Below the pieces are notes generated by a model, which was not told the DNA's origin, searched no databases, and saw nothing but the letters and a program-made list of their open reading frames with translations. Made by a program: the position numbers and the translations under genes. Positions 11,496-23,214 of a stretch of DNA of 64,000 nt are shown piece after piece. Numbering within the stretch: the first letter of the stretch is position 1; each line of letters starts with the position of its first letter. This stretch comes from Bursaphelenchus xylophilus (taxonomy: Eukaryota; Nematoda; Chromadorea; Rhabditida; Aphelenchoididae): the NCBI GenBank assembly GCA_904066235.2, contig CAJFCV020000006.1, positions 10,912,001 through 10,976,000 on the forward strand, given 5' to 3'.

Positions 11496-14400
11496 TCATT
11501 CTTCTGCGCTAGAGTAGGTGCTGCGGCAGTCTGAATCGATGAAATTTTTATCGACAATTTCATAGTCTTCCGGGTCAGAAGATTCATCTTTTTCTTCCTT
11601 ATTTTCATTTTGTTCTTCATTTTCTTCCTTCTGTTCTTCCTTCTCTTCTTCTTTTTCTTCCTCGGCAAGTTCATTCACCTCATCTTCAAGTTCTCTTTGG
11701 ATGGCCTTCTCCTTCTCCGCCTCTAAACGTCTTTCCAACCTCTTGTTCTCGTCCACAACCTCCGTATACTTTGCCCGCAGATTTGCCAGCTGCAAGTTGA
11801 GATCCAATTCCGCCATGTGATGAGCGCTGACCTCGTCCTTCAAGGCTCTGATTTCCTCGAGTAGACGGGATTTTTGGACTGCGAAATCTTCGGTGACCAC
11901 TTCAGGGAAGCAGAAATCTACTGTGGGTTTTGTGGAGTCGGCTTCATCGGATTCTTCGCTCTTCTGGGCTGCGACTTCCTCCCTTTTCTCTTTCTTTTCT
12001 TCGTTTTGCAGAGCATTCTCTTCCTTCTCCTTCAACTTCTTTGTCAGCTCCGCGATCAGTTCATTCAGCTGGACCTTTTCGTCAATAAGAGAGCCAATTT
12101 TCTTCCTGTTCTCTTCCAGCTCACTCTTCAAGTGCTCCAATTTCCCCTCGACGGTTTGGATGTAGTTCTGCTGAGTTTTGTTCATCTCTTTCAGCTGCTC
12201 CAACTCCTCCAAGGCTTGCTTTGTTGCCAGTTTTTCTTTATCCTCCTTAGATTTCATGTCGGCCATGTGGGCAATTTTTCGCTGCTCATATTCAACAAGT
12301 CGCTCATAATAGTCATCATGTCTTAAGACCTCATCCAGCTGAGCTTCTAGTGTCTTGTATTCGGCCGACTCTTTGGGATCCACCATCTTCTCAATCATCG
12401 ATTTGATGCAGAAGAGTTGAGCCGAAATCTCATCCATTTTATCATCGCCCTCATCATTAGTTTTCGTCCGTTTTTCGACGAAATCAGCCAGTTGTAGGTT
12501 GAGCTGGGAGCGCAGTTTCTCATTGCTTTCTTTGACAATCTCCGCAACTGTCGCAGCGTTCAGTTCTTCGACTGGCGGAAGATGGTTAGTTGCGCTGGCG
12601 ACAAAAAAGACGCGATAGGTTTGAGGATCCAGATGCATCGCTTCATTTGAGACCTTTTTTAGGACCTCCTCGCCATCAATGTGGTCCTGAAAGAAAAAAT
12701 TATAAAAAAAAAATTTTTAATTTTTCTTATTTTTTTCATTTAGTTTATCAGTCTGTCGGGAAAATAATATGGATTTTATGCGCCTTGGAATTGCCTATGA
12801 TCGATTTGTCTTCTATTTGCTTTGTTTTATCAAGCATCATAGGCAAATCTAAGCCGCGGCAAATCCACGTTATTTTCCCAATATTTTTGTAAGTGAATAA
12901 AATCGACTTACAACTCTGTAGATGTAGATGTGCTGCTTGCATGTTCCAAACAATTGCAAATTCTCAAAAGCTTCAGTGGCAATATCGGATACCAATTTGT
13001 AAACGGGCGCATTCACACACAAGTATCCCTGTCTTTCTCCACCTCCATAAACAAGCTCGAAATGGATCTGAAAAAACAGTTTTTGATGAAACATGGAGGA
13101 AATCGAAAATTGTCAAAAATGCGATTTTTTTTGCGAATTTTGGAAGAAAAAATTACATGCTTATTTCAACTGGGGAACGTGATGTTTCCACATAAAATCA
13201 AAATTTTCCGTCCGAAACCGACAAAGGTATAGCCAAAAAAAGAGTTTTTTCTCTGACCGCTCTCCACATTTTGCGTACTCTCTCGAAACATCGTTGAATA
13301 TCTCGGCTAGGCCTGCAAAGCGTGAGCTAAAATTTTCAGGAATTGACATGTGGACTATCCCTGACTAGTGTGCAAAATTTAAAGAATTTTTTATCGCTGG
13401 AAATTTTAAAAAAAAAATTTTTTGAAATTCGAAAAAAATATTTAAAAAAACTCACCGGAGCAACGGCTTCGAGCTCCACGCGGTAGGTTCGAAGGTGCCA
13501 AATTGCCTCCGAAAGCGCAAACGTATTTTCGCGTCCTAGCGTGAACTGCAAATGCTTGAGGACATTGTACTTGCCAGTGTAGCCGTCCTCCTTCAGCTTC
13601 CTTTCAATCACCTCGCCCAGACTGTCGGTCTGCCCACATTCCACTATTCCTTCCCAGGAATACTCGGCGTTTGTGAAACTGTATTTCAGATGGATCTGGA
13701 AAGATTTTCAAGATGAAAAATTGCTTGAAGTTTTGGAAATTTTTTTGGTTTTAGAGGGGAAGTAAGAACCTTACATTTGAAAGAAACTTGGGGCAAATTT
13801 AAAATAATCCTTTTTCAAAGCATATCCGAGATTTTTAGCTCGCAATTTATTGAAACGACCGAGATTTTTTAGCTCGAAAGTTGGCAAAAATTTGAAATTT
13901 TTTTTTGCGAATTTTGACATCAAAAGTTTCATGCCTATTTCTACAGCAGAGTATAATGGCTCCACAAAAAATCAAATTTTTCTACCCGAAACGGACAAAG
14001 ATACAGCCAAAAAAGTTTTTTTTTCTCTCCCACTCTCCGCAGTTTGCGTACTCTCTCCGAATCGTTGAATATCTCGGCTGCTCTCGCAAAGCGCGAGCTA
14101 AAACTTTCAGAAATTGATATATGAGAAAAGACGGTCAGAGAAAAAAGTTTTGTAAGCAGAAAAGGCAATGTTTACTCAACGGCAGAAAAGATGATTTGTC
14201 GCCGAAAATGAGTCTTGGTTAGAAAACGATGGCTTTTTTATGTGAAAATACGACTTTCCAGCTTAGGAAACCAGTTTTTTTGGCGTAAAACAAAGTCGTA
14301 CAAAGAAAAAGATGATTTTTCGAGAGACAATCTTAATTTGTTAACCGAAAATACGATTTTTTGATGGGAAATCTCATAAATTGTAACATATTTTCTACAA

Positions 14401-15036
14401 AAAAAGTTTTTTTTCTCTGACCGTCTCTCCTCATATATCAATTGCTGAAAGTTTTAGCTCGCGCTTTGCAAGCACAGCGGAGATACTCAGCGATTTTCCG
14501 AGAGAGTACTCGAAACGTGGAGAGTGGTCAGAGAAAAAACATTTTTTTCGCTGTATCTTTATCAGTTTTGAGCGGAAAAATTTGATTTTTTGCGGAAATA
14601 TTACACTCTAGGGTAGGAATAGGCCTGAAACTTTTCATGGCATAATTCGCAAAAAAAATTTTCATAATTTCTTGGACATTTTCGCATAAAAAAAATATTT
14701 TTGGGCAGAAAATCATCTTTTTTGTTGAGTATGAGAAAACCATCCAAATTGGCCCAAATTTAACAAAAAAAATCTTCGAAGTTAAGAACCCACCTCATCA
14801 GTATGCAGCTTGACATGAATCCCCTCTTGATAAGTCTCCGTCAACACAGTGTCGGCGGGAATATCGAAGCCCTGGAATTTCGAACTGACAATGTTGAAGT
14901 TGGACGGGTCATCGAACTGGGACAGGTAACGGTCGACAACGCTGCAAATGGTCTGCTTCTCAAACCCGTCGAGGGTTCCAACGAGAGGGACAATCTTGCC
15001 AATACCGGTGTCTAGCAGGATTTTGTAAGTAAACAT
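11496..15036 (-). CDS. Gene C: largest family member, three beta-grasp modules plus long coiled coil
   Basis: Four phase-0 exons: 15036-14794, 13695-13456, 13067-12912, 12686-11496; 609 aa. Module 1 (81 aa) starts MFTYKILLDTGIGKIVPL; module 2 starts IHLKYSFTNAEYSWEG and keeps the CGQTD...L...ERKLKE helix of gene B; module 3 starts IHFELVYGGGERQGYL. The last exon contains a strand-rich piece (QTYRVFFVASATNHLPP), then about 300 residues of heptad-like coiled coil with the family signature DPKESAEYKTLEAQL. A Glu-rich run follows and the tail DPEDYEIVDKNFI...STYSSAEE, almost the same as that of gene B. Introns 1 and 2 are swollen by foldback repeats. A possible leader acceptor lies near 15080. 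No catalytic motif is seen. Confidence 0.82.
12749..12885. repeat. CAGTCTGTCGGG foldback MITE, diverged copy
   Basis: Left end CAGTCTGTCGGGAAAATAAT is intact. The right end is degraded (TTATTTTCCCAATA). It lies in intron 3 of gene C. Confidence 0.7.
13080..13370. repeat. Dispersed foldback-arm repeat in gene C intron 2
   Basis: Copy of the commonest dispersed sequence of the window, recognisable by GAATATCTCGGCT, CTCTCCGCATTTTGCG-like and AAACTTTTCATGCC-like words. Complete elements of this family are at 46765-47213 and 58678-59121. Confidence 0.65.
13850..14700. repeat. Foldback of the same dispersed family in gene C intron 1
   Basis: The arm at about 13850-14120 and an inverted arm at about 14420-14690 carry the same words (CTCGGCTGCTCTCGCAAAGC, AAAACTTTCAG). 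The ends are worn and no target duplication is clear. Confidence 0.65.
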
Positions 15037-15192
15037 GGTTTAACGGTGGAAATTTTATGAAAAGTTAAAGGTGAAAATCTGAAAATAAAATGATTAGAAG
15101 CAAAGGAAAATTCTGTAAAACAAATCTCGCATACAAAAAATAATTTCAATAGCGAAGAATTTCAGAGGCGATAAGAGTTAGTTTTGGGTTAA

Positions 15193-15282
15193 AATTAACC
15201 TCCGTACAACGCACTTTAATATAACATTTTTTTTTCTTTTGTTGGATATATATTTATCATTCGTTGTACGGAGGCTTTAACA
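15193..15282. repeat. Short hairpin repeat
   Basis: TTAACCTCCGTACAACG and CGTTGTACGGAGGCTTTAA form inverted ends around a 50-bp AT-rich loop. Too short to classify. Confidence 0.6.
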
Positions 15283-16414
15283 TGAAAAAATTGAAGAGGG
15301 GAATGTCTAATGCGGCAAAGGAGATAATTGAATAGACACAGTTGCTGTTTTATTATAAGTTCGACTGTATTATCCCGTCATCATCAAGGCTTGCTTCATG
15401 TATAAAATTCCCTTCAAACTCAATAAAAAACAGTCACCCTAAAGCTGGGCGCAACTCAGAAAAATTTCTAAAAATAAAATCTTTTTTTTTGAAAGTGGGC
15501 CAGAACACAAAAGCTTTACCGTAAGCTTTACTGTAAGGTAAGAAGAATAAATAGTTATAAAAAGTATAAACAAATAAAAAAGAGTCTCAAAAATAAAAAA
15601 AAAATAAAAAAAAACGAATAATAATGTTATAACCGCATACAGGACATAGAAGGCCTTACAACTGACTCTATATCCCAATGAAAGATTAATATAAATAACG
15701 CAGAGAAATGGCACAGATACAACAATTTTCTGCTCTAAATTTCTGACATCTTTTTTACGTAATCTTGAAATAACGCGCGTTCTGCGAAAGCGACATACGA
15801 AAGGTCACAAGAAATGCGGAGAGTGGTCAGAGAGAAAAAACTTCTTTTGGCCATATCTTTGCTAGTTTTAAGCGGAAAACATTGATTTTCTATGGTAGAG
15901 ATAGGTACGAAACTTTTATTGACAAAGAATTTTGTACAGCTAAAAATTCCGCATATATCTTGCAGAAAATTACTCTAAATTTGTGCCAAGTTCCATCAAA
16001 ATCTAAGCGTCGCATTTTCGATACTTTCCGTGCCAAATAAAAAACCCCATATTACGAATCGAAAATAACCTCTTATCGAACCTTCCTTATTTCCAAATTA
16101 GGCAGAGAGTGATAAGCGGACCCAGCTGTTTAATATGTAAAAAAAGAGATTTTTTTGGAAAAAAATATAGTCAAAGTCGGAAAGAACAAAACAAAATCTA
16201 TTTTTCATAATGTAACTAAAAAATTGGGAAATTGAAATCTAAGGTTAATGTAGGCAAAACTGTCACAGTGAATTGGAAATCAGGATGGCACGGAGAGGGG
16301 AAATAAAGTAAAAACGAGGGAACATCAGCCAGTTTAAAAAAGGGCTAAAAATAGCAAAAAGGAATGATGAAAATTTGGAAAAATAATCCAAAAAAATGCG
16401 ATGGTTATACAGAG

Positions 16415-17640
16415 CACTGTGGGTCGGGTCAAGTTTTTTTTTTAAAAAAAAATATTTTTTTTTTTCAAAGTCTTCCCCCCTAATGTAATTTTTTCCTCGA
16501 ACTTCAGTCAGTTATATCGGAGATAAATCATGGGAAATCTGGCCAGTTCTTGTTGATTATTTCAAGATTAAGTTCTACTCTATTTTTAGAAACCAAATTT
16601 GATGGAATTACATCGTGAATTTAACTCAAATTTTGGCATTCCTTGGGAGTAGTTATTTTATGCCTAAATGATCAATTCCGAGAGAGTTTATAGTCGGATT
16701 TAAAATATGGCCTCCATTTCACCTTCGGACGTATATCCTCTTTCTAATAAAGGTAAGTATCTGTTAACCTGGTTGTACATTTTTTAGTTATCAATGATTT
16801 TGTATATTATTCTAGGTTATTCAGAAAATTTTGTGCGGGATTTGGCTGGTTTTCCTCAAATGACCTCCAAAATATTAATTTTACTCTCCTAAACGCGTTT
16901 TCCATGACCAGAAGTCTTCACAGATATGATCCAGATGTTATACGTTACAGGGATCATGTATAACATCCGCCTAAAAAAAACGCTAGATTGGTCTCAAACA
17001 CATTTTTTCTTCGCTTGATGGTCCTTGAAAGTATTTTCCTTCATTTTTATGAACATTTCGCATAGTTTGGGAGTTGAATTTCATCTCTACCTAAAATCTG
17101 CGTCAAGTTTGGACATGAAGAAAAAGCCTAAGAGAGAAGGAGAAACCTGTCCAATTGCGTTTTTATAGGCACTAGAGACCAATATTAAGCTAAATAATCT
17201 AATCCAGTCCGAATATTCGGCAAATCTCAACTAAACTCTTCAAAAGTACCTAGTATAATAAACAAAATCTCTAACAACTAAAAAACGTACAACCAGATTG
17301 ACAGTTACTTACCTTTATTGGACGGATGGCGTACGGACGAAGGTGAAATGGAGGCGATATTCCAAATCCGACTACAAACTGTCTCACAATTGATCATTTA
17401 GGTATAGAACAACTACTCCCAAAAAACGGTAAAAATTGAGCGGAAATCACAACGTAACTCGATAAAATTTGATTTTTAAAAATAGAATAGAACTTGTTCT
17501 TGAAACAATCAGCAAGAACTGGCCAGATTTCCCTTGATTAATCTCCGATATAATTGCCTGAAGTTCGGGGAAAAAATTGTATCAGGGGCGAAGACTTGAC
17601 CACCCCCATGAGAAAAACATGACCCGACCTGTGACATTTT
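16415..17640. repeat. Large foldback element, diverged arms
   Basis: The left arm (about 16430-16800: GGGTCGGGTCAAG, CTGGCCAGTTCTTG, CCTCCATTTCACCTTCG) is repeated inverted at about 17280-17635 (CGAAGGTGAAATGGAGG, CAAGAACTGGCCAG, CTTGACC...GACCCGACC). Arms are about 340 bp and clearly diverged. No transposase ORF. Confidence 0.7.
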
Positions 17641-18726
17641 TCACAGTGCATGTCGCAAAAATCACTACAACTTTGCGAATGAGCCATGAAACTCTTATAT
17701 ATACATACATATATAACAACGATTTTTTTTTCATTTTTTTATACACCAAATAAAAAAATTTTTCCATTTAATCGATATTTTTTGAGCGATATTCCAATTT
17801 TTTCATCCCAAAAATCCAAAAAAACAGATGAAAATTCAAATTTTTTTCAGCCAAAAGATCTTCATTTTTTGCCTAAAACTGATGCTAAGGACCATAAAAA
17901 ATTTCGAAAAAATCTCTCAAAATTCTCCTCTAAATTTTCCTAATCTCAAATATTTCGCCATTAAACGACTAATTATTGACGAAAAATTGAATAAAACCAC
18001 AACAATAACTGTTTTCAAAACATTAAAAATATCAAACAAACGGTTTTACTGACTCATAAAAGAAATATTATTTTAGTGAAACTAGCAAACCGCGTATTTT
18101 ACCACGCAAAAAAATTTGAAAATAAAAATAAATTTTATTTTTCCTTTTTACATTACCCTGCAAATGACCGTAAACTCGCGCAAATACAGCGTTATTGCCC
18201 CGGGAAAATCGCCGTCTTCCAGTTTAATAAACAACCCGAGGTAAATCAATACACCTTTTTTGCGGAAAAAAGAAAAAAATTAAAACCGCAAAAGATCCGA
18301 AAATTGTTTTACAATATTTTTCAGATACTAAACTTTCGAAAAGTTGCAAAAAATTGCCAATAAACAGAGAGATTTGAATAAAACAATTGGCTTTTTCCGA
18401 AAAGAGCCATCCTCCTTTCGCTTTTCTCCTCACGTGCTCGAAACGCTCTCTCTTCTGCGCTCAGCTGATTCGCTCAGAGCGCCCTCAACGGGTCGCTTTT
18501 TTTGTTGCAAGGGCCGACCTTTCTCTCTCTCCCCCAAAAATAAAAGCAAGGCCCATAAACCCGAAAAAGACGAGGAATTCGGTGGGTTTCGATGAGGGTT
18601 GTAAACGCTGTAGGAAGTTGCGGAAGAATAGGAAAAGTGCAGTAGAATCGCTGCACAACACACTGTCGTAAAACGAAATTGTCTAGGCACTTTTGAAAAA
18701 GTGCGTAGACTTTTATTTTTTCTCCT

Positions 18727-18895
18727 TCGCACAGTGCATTTTTTGTCGCGGCGCACAGTGCATTTCTTGTCGCAACGCACAGTGCATTTTTGTCGCAACG
18801 CACAGTGCATTTTTTGTCGAAAGGCACAGTGCGTTTTTGTCGCGGCGCACAGTGCATTTTTGTCGCAACGCACAGTGAATTTTGCCTTTTTTGCA
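18727..18895. repeat. Short minisatellite, GCACAGTGCATTTTTGTCGC unit
   Basis: About seven ~24-bp units, the reverse complement of the units in the large array at 51.1-52.77 kb. The unit core is the near-palindrome GCACAGTGC. ORFs crossing it in several frames follow from the stop-free unit, not from coding. Confidence 0.85.
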
Positions 18896-19183
18896 CGGTG
18901 CGAGCTTTTCGAACATTTTGCACTGTGCATTTTTAACCATCGCGCAAAATCGCTTCAGCAACGTCGTAGCGGTTCAGTTGAAGATGGCTTTTGTCGTGCG
19001 ATATTTCGGTTGCACAGTGCAAAATGTCAAATGCACGGTGCAAAATTTCAAATGCACGCTGCGGCCTCGCGACGGGAAGTCTTCGCAGTTTTGGAAAAGC
19101 AAAGTGCGGAAAATCAGGAGAAATCCCCCATCGGCTCTGAATATTTGCAGCGGTACTGCTCGCACTCAAAGGTTCGGTCAATC

Positions 19184-19334
19184 TATCAGTCTGTCGTGAA
19201 AATAGTGAGCGCACTGTCGCTGCGCCGATTGCGTCGCAGTGAAAATCGATTTGTCGCGACACAATTAATTTTCTCGGCGGTGATGCGATTTCCGATGCCA
19301 CAGAGCGCTCATTATTTTCCCGACAAACTGATAA
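19184..19334. mobile_element. CAGTCTGTCGGG foldback MITE
   Basis: Inverted ends ATCAGTCTGTCGTGAAAAT and ATTTTCCCGACAAACTGAT, about 150 bp. The interior is GC-rich and itself folds back. One of about ten copies in the window. Confidence 0.8.
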
Positions 19335-19805
19335 AGTCTGTGCTACAAAGCCCTTCCAAAATTCCTGCATTCCTCCAAATTTCGATCACTCTTCCTAAAC
19401 CAACGATACTAACCTCAACGTGACATACCATCGGCCACAAACATCTTCATTCATCATAAAATTAATCCATCACTACACAAAAACTTGTATCTTCAACAAA
19501 TCACAAGATATCGACCTTTAAACTGAGGCCAACTGCACCTGAACCGAAACCCGAGAACGAATGCGCATCGAGTCGTTTGCATTCGAGGGACCTCCCTTTC
19601 TTCTGCAATGACCCTCCACTTGTACGCCGTCCATTTGCGCACGGGGTCAGGTCAACGAAGAATGCCAAGAAATGAGCAGAAAGAGCCTCGCGTTCTTTTG
19701 ATATCAGAGATCATCTGACGACACTTACGGTAATAAAAGGCATAAAGACACAGAAATTTTTTCTTGATATACTGATAGTCATCTTTGCACATTGCCCTAG
19801 GCTTA

Positions 19806-20029
19806 GTTATTGGTATTTTCATAAAGTGCAAGGACATTTCTCTTTCGCACAGTGCATTATAAACGTTTTCCCACGCTTGTCGCGAATGCACAGTGCATTT
19901 TTTAAAAGGCTTTTGCGCACCGTGCAAACCTCAAAAAATGCCGTCTGCACTGTTCAAATGTTTGAGCACAAAGAGGATTCTTTTGTGCACGCGACAAATG
20001 TCCATGCACTTTATGAAAATGCTAATAAA
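19806..20029. mobile_element. Foldback MITE with GCACAGTGC core
   Basis: The ends TTGGTATTTTCATAAAGTGC and GCACTTTATGAAAATGC are inverted repeats. The interior carries single GCACAGTGC-type words. The right flank of the 51-52.8 kb minisatellite has the same end, which suggests the array grew inside such an element. Confidence 0.7.
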
Positions 20030-20227
20030 GTTTTGTGAGACTGGAGGAATATTCCGAAATCGATCAGAACGACTTCCAAGTCTCCAAGAGGTCATCATGA
20101 TGCTTGAGTTCCATTTTTTGTATGTCAATAAACATTTTTTCTGTTTGTCTCAAGATGATGTTACTTCAATCTTGTTATAAAGAGCTCATATTTGAAAATC
20201 TTTGAAGACAATGGACTATGGCAAATA

Positions 20228-20473
20228 CAGCGGGGGACCTGATTCAGTGGCAAAAAACGTACCATTTTGCATTCGGCAATTATAAAAAATGTGGCAAAGT
20301 GCTTCCCTGTCCAAGTGAAAAAACTTCGTTTTGAAGGGCCTTCACAAAAAGAGCGGGCGCGCTTTTGAAATCGGAGTTTTTTCACTTGGAAAGGGAGGTA
20401 TTTTGCCACATTTTTTGATACTTCCGGGATGCAAAATGATTCGTTTTTTGCCACTGGATCAGGTACCCTACTG
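20228..20473. mobile_element. Foldback MITE, CAGTGGGGGACC family, copy 2
   Basis: TA-flanked, 246 bp, inverted ends CAGCGGGGGACCTGATTC and GGATCAGGTACCCTACTG. Same family as 5173-5427. Confidence 0.8.
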
Positions 20474-20484
20474 TATCATTTGAA

Positions 20485-20890
20485 AAAAGCATTAAAAATT
20501 GGCCCACCTCCTGTGAAGCAGGACTTGTGTTCGACACTCTGCAAAACTTTTGCATTTTGTCACTTTTATGCCACAAAACCATGGTATTTTGACATTTTTG
20601 AATATCTTTTACTAATTTTTGTACCTTTGTAGATAAAATCTATGTTTTCGAGAGTTTTTGGTCTTTTTTGGAACATCCATAAATTTGATGATGACGAGAT
20701 AAGAAATTTTCGATTTTGAGATTTTTGCTCGTAAATGACCACTACCATCATATAAACGTGTTTCCAAATCATTTTGCTCCAATTTTCCGGCTAACCTAGT
20801 TTCATTTACAATTTTTCTAACAGTAATAAATAATATAACTCATGACCGAGGATCCTTCTTTCGCAACTGGGTTTTTGGCAGAAAGCGAAC
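20485..20890. repeat. Decayed relative of the 33.6-kb tRNA-like foldback
   Basis: Shares words with 33840-34380 in the same order (CTCTGC, ATGCCACAAAACCATGGTAT, AAATTTGATG, CTAACCTAGTTT). It includes a decayed tRNA-like segment near 20510-20550. Both ends of the element are missing. Confidence 0.6.
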
Positions 20891-21090
20891 GCTTTTTGGC
20901 GGCAGAGAAAAATTAAAGGCGTCCCGAAGCAAAGCATCGCATAATAATATAAAAATATACAGAATAAACTATGTCTGTATTGATCGAAGAACGCGGCGAT
21001 TTTCTGCCATTATTAAGAATACCTGCCTAAAAATGGTTCCTTTATAAGATTCATTTATTTAAAATTAGCGGCTAATCTACTCGTTGCAAC

Positions 21091-23214
21091 ATGGTCAAGA
21101 TCTTCATCGACACTGGAAAGGGAAAGATCGAAGAGCGGGAGAAGACTGATTTCAGCAAAAAAGAAACCATTGGAGATGTGGTGCACACCTACAATCTGCA
21201 TGGCCATCCCAACGGAGTCGAAATCCTGGAATGCAAATATCGCGGGAATCATATTCCGCTTGATTTCGAACTGAAGCCAGAACACAGCGAGATTCGTGTT
21301 CGACTCAAGAGACCCCTGGTAAGCCAATTTTTAGTTGAAATTTATACAGTAGGGGACCTGATCCAGTGGCAAAAAACGTACCATTTTGCTTCCGGGTAGT
21401 ATCAAAAATGTGGCAAAACACCTCCCTCTCCAAGTAAAAACACTCCGATTTCAAAAGCGCGCCCGCTCTTTTTGTGAGGGAAAGGACGCGCTCTTCAAAA
21501 AGGAGGTGTTTTAGCTGGAAAGGGAGGCATTTTGCCACATTTTTGAGACTTCCCGGATGCAAAATGATACGTTTTTTACCATTGGATCAGGTCCCTCACT
21601 TTACATTTTATGATGACGGTTACTTTCTGAAAATGTCGGCCTACCCTTTGCGGTCGAATTTTCAACGATCTGCCGAAATAAATTCAGCAAAGTAGCTGGA
21701 TTTATTTCGGCGAAAAATTTTTAGGGTCCTTCGATGCCTGAGGATTTAATGCACTGTGAGAAAACAAAAATTACCTCGCATCGTGCGATTTGTTGCTTTT
21801 TGCACCGTGCAATCGGCTTCTTTGGGGTGTCACTGGCATCCTGACTTTTCTGACATAGTGCAAAAAAACTGTAGGGACTTTACGAACGGACTAGTAGACG
21901 GTATTTCCGCAAAAAATCAATATTTTCCGCACAAAACTAGTAAAGATACGGGCAAAAGGTGCTTTTCTCCACTTGATCGCAACGTTTAATTATTTTTTTT
22001 ATTGCAGATTACCTTTGAATTCACTCATAATGAAACGAAAAAAGTCGTACAACGCTTCGCTTATGAGGACGCTCAAGTTTACAGACTAGCCTACCAAATC
22101 CTGGAAGATAGAAAAATTTCCACTTCAGGATTTGACGTCCACATCTTTATTGTAAGTAAATTACAATTTAGACTTTATTCAAGACTTACTAAGTAATTAA
22201 CATTTGTGATTTCAGGCGGACACCGAAGAGAAACTCAAAAAAATTCCGACGTTTTCGACGGTGTCCTTCGGCCAGACCTACAAAGTCTTTTTGACTCCCG
22301 CGTATTATCCAACTAGCATTCCCGACAACGATAAAAAGTTCGTAGAGGCTTTACGAAAACTGTTCCCTGAGATAGAGGCAAGACAATTTGGTCAAACAAT
22401 CCGTCCGAGCGTGCCCTCGAGAACCACAAATACTGCCGATGAAGGTCTTAAGCAGAGCTCGAAGGAGTTGTCTGAAGATTCGAGGAAGGAAAAAGAAAGA
22501 ACTGAGGCATTGCTAACAGCGCCGGCGAAACCAATCAGGCACTCGATGGACAAGAGGTTGGAGGTCGAAAAATCATCTACCGCTGAAATAAGCCCTGCGG
22601 CAGTGGATTCAAAAACCCCAACCAGCTGCTCTGAAGTCACTGAGAAACGCCGCAAGGAACTGCCGAACACCGTGGATCAAAAACTCGCTGAGTTTATGGA
22701 AAAACTCACTGTAAAAATGAGCGACGACAATTCAAGACAAGTGGAAGCGGTCAAGTCGATGATTGGTCAGATTTTTAGACCAGAAGAAACCGAAGAGTAC
22801 AAGAAATTGAAGCGTGGCTGCAAAAAGCTACTGAAGGAACTTCAGACCTCCCAAGAAGTCATGAAGAAACATGTAGATAAATATAACGAAGTGAAAACTA
22901 AACTCGAGCAAGAAAGGAAATTGGTCGCCGAATTGCAACAAGACTTGAAGCTCTCCAAATCTCAATGCGAACTGAATCTGCGCAAGATGCAAGGCTACAA
23001 AAAACGGATGGACGAGGAGATTGAGCGAAACGTGGAAGTAAACTTGCGTTTTCAGAACATGACCGCTGCATTAGACCGTCTAATAATTCAAGTTAATACG
23101 ATTTTTAATGGCAAGGAATCGGAGGAGAAGCTCGAGGAGTCATCTACATGCGAAAGTTTTGAGGTCCTTAATCAAGATCAATTCCAAATCTCCTTCGATT
23201 CTCCTCATGGCTGA
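21091..23214 (+). CDS. Gene D: family member lacking module 2
   Basis: Three phase-0 exons: 21091-21318, 22008-22151, 22216-23214; 456 aa. Module 1 (76 aa, MVKIFIDTGKGKIEEREKTD...) keeps the ubiquitin-like order. Exon 2 (ITFEFTHNETKKVVQRF...) matches module 3 of gene B, so module 2 is missing and intron 1 holds a MITE instead. The last exon has a strand-rich piece (FGQTYKVFLTPAYYPTSIP), a Lys/Glu/Ser-rich linker, and a coiled coil with the family signature RPEETEEYKKLKRGCKKLL. The tail is CESFEVLNQDQF...DSPHG. Without module 2 the frame stays open because the flanking introns are phase 0. It is the first plus-strand member, next to the E/F duplication, and its last-exon 3' end was copied to 29781-29914. 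Confidence 0.8.
21347..21601. mobile_element. Foldback MITE, CAGTGGGGGACC family, copy 3, in gene D intron 1
   Basis: Left end TACAGTAGGGGACCTGATC, right end GATCAGGTCCCTCACTTTA; TA-flanked. It sits where the module 2 exon lies in other family members. Confidence 0.8.

Larger units (their letters stand above)
15037..21090. other. 6-kb gene-poor, repeat-rich spacer between genes C and D
   Basis: No coding exon could be supported. It holds a short CCTCCGTACAACG hairpin (15193-15282), a dispersed repeat arm (about 15790-16020), a large foldback (about 16415-17640), an AT-rich stretch, a short GCACAGTGC minisatellite (18727-18895) and MITEs at 19184, 19806 and 20228. A decayed relative of the 33.6-kb element is at about 20485-20890. 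The 19.4-19.75 kb part is more GC-balanced and unassigned. Confidence 0.6.

Noticed and set aside
11874..12326. 150-codon Leu/Phe-rich plus-strand ORF
   Set aside because: Antisense shadow of the gene C coiled-coil exon.
18430..19423. ORFs of 60-240 codons on both strands
   Set aside because: They run over the short GCACAGTGC array and a MITE; no splice context and no conserved protein.
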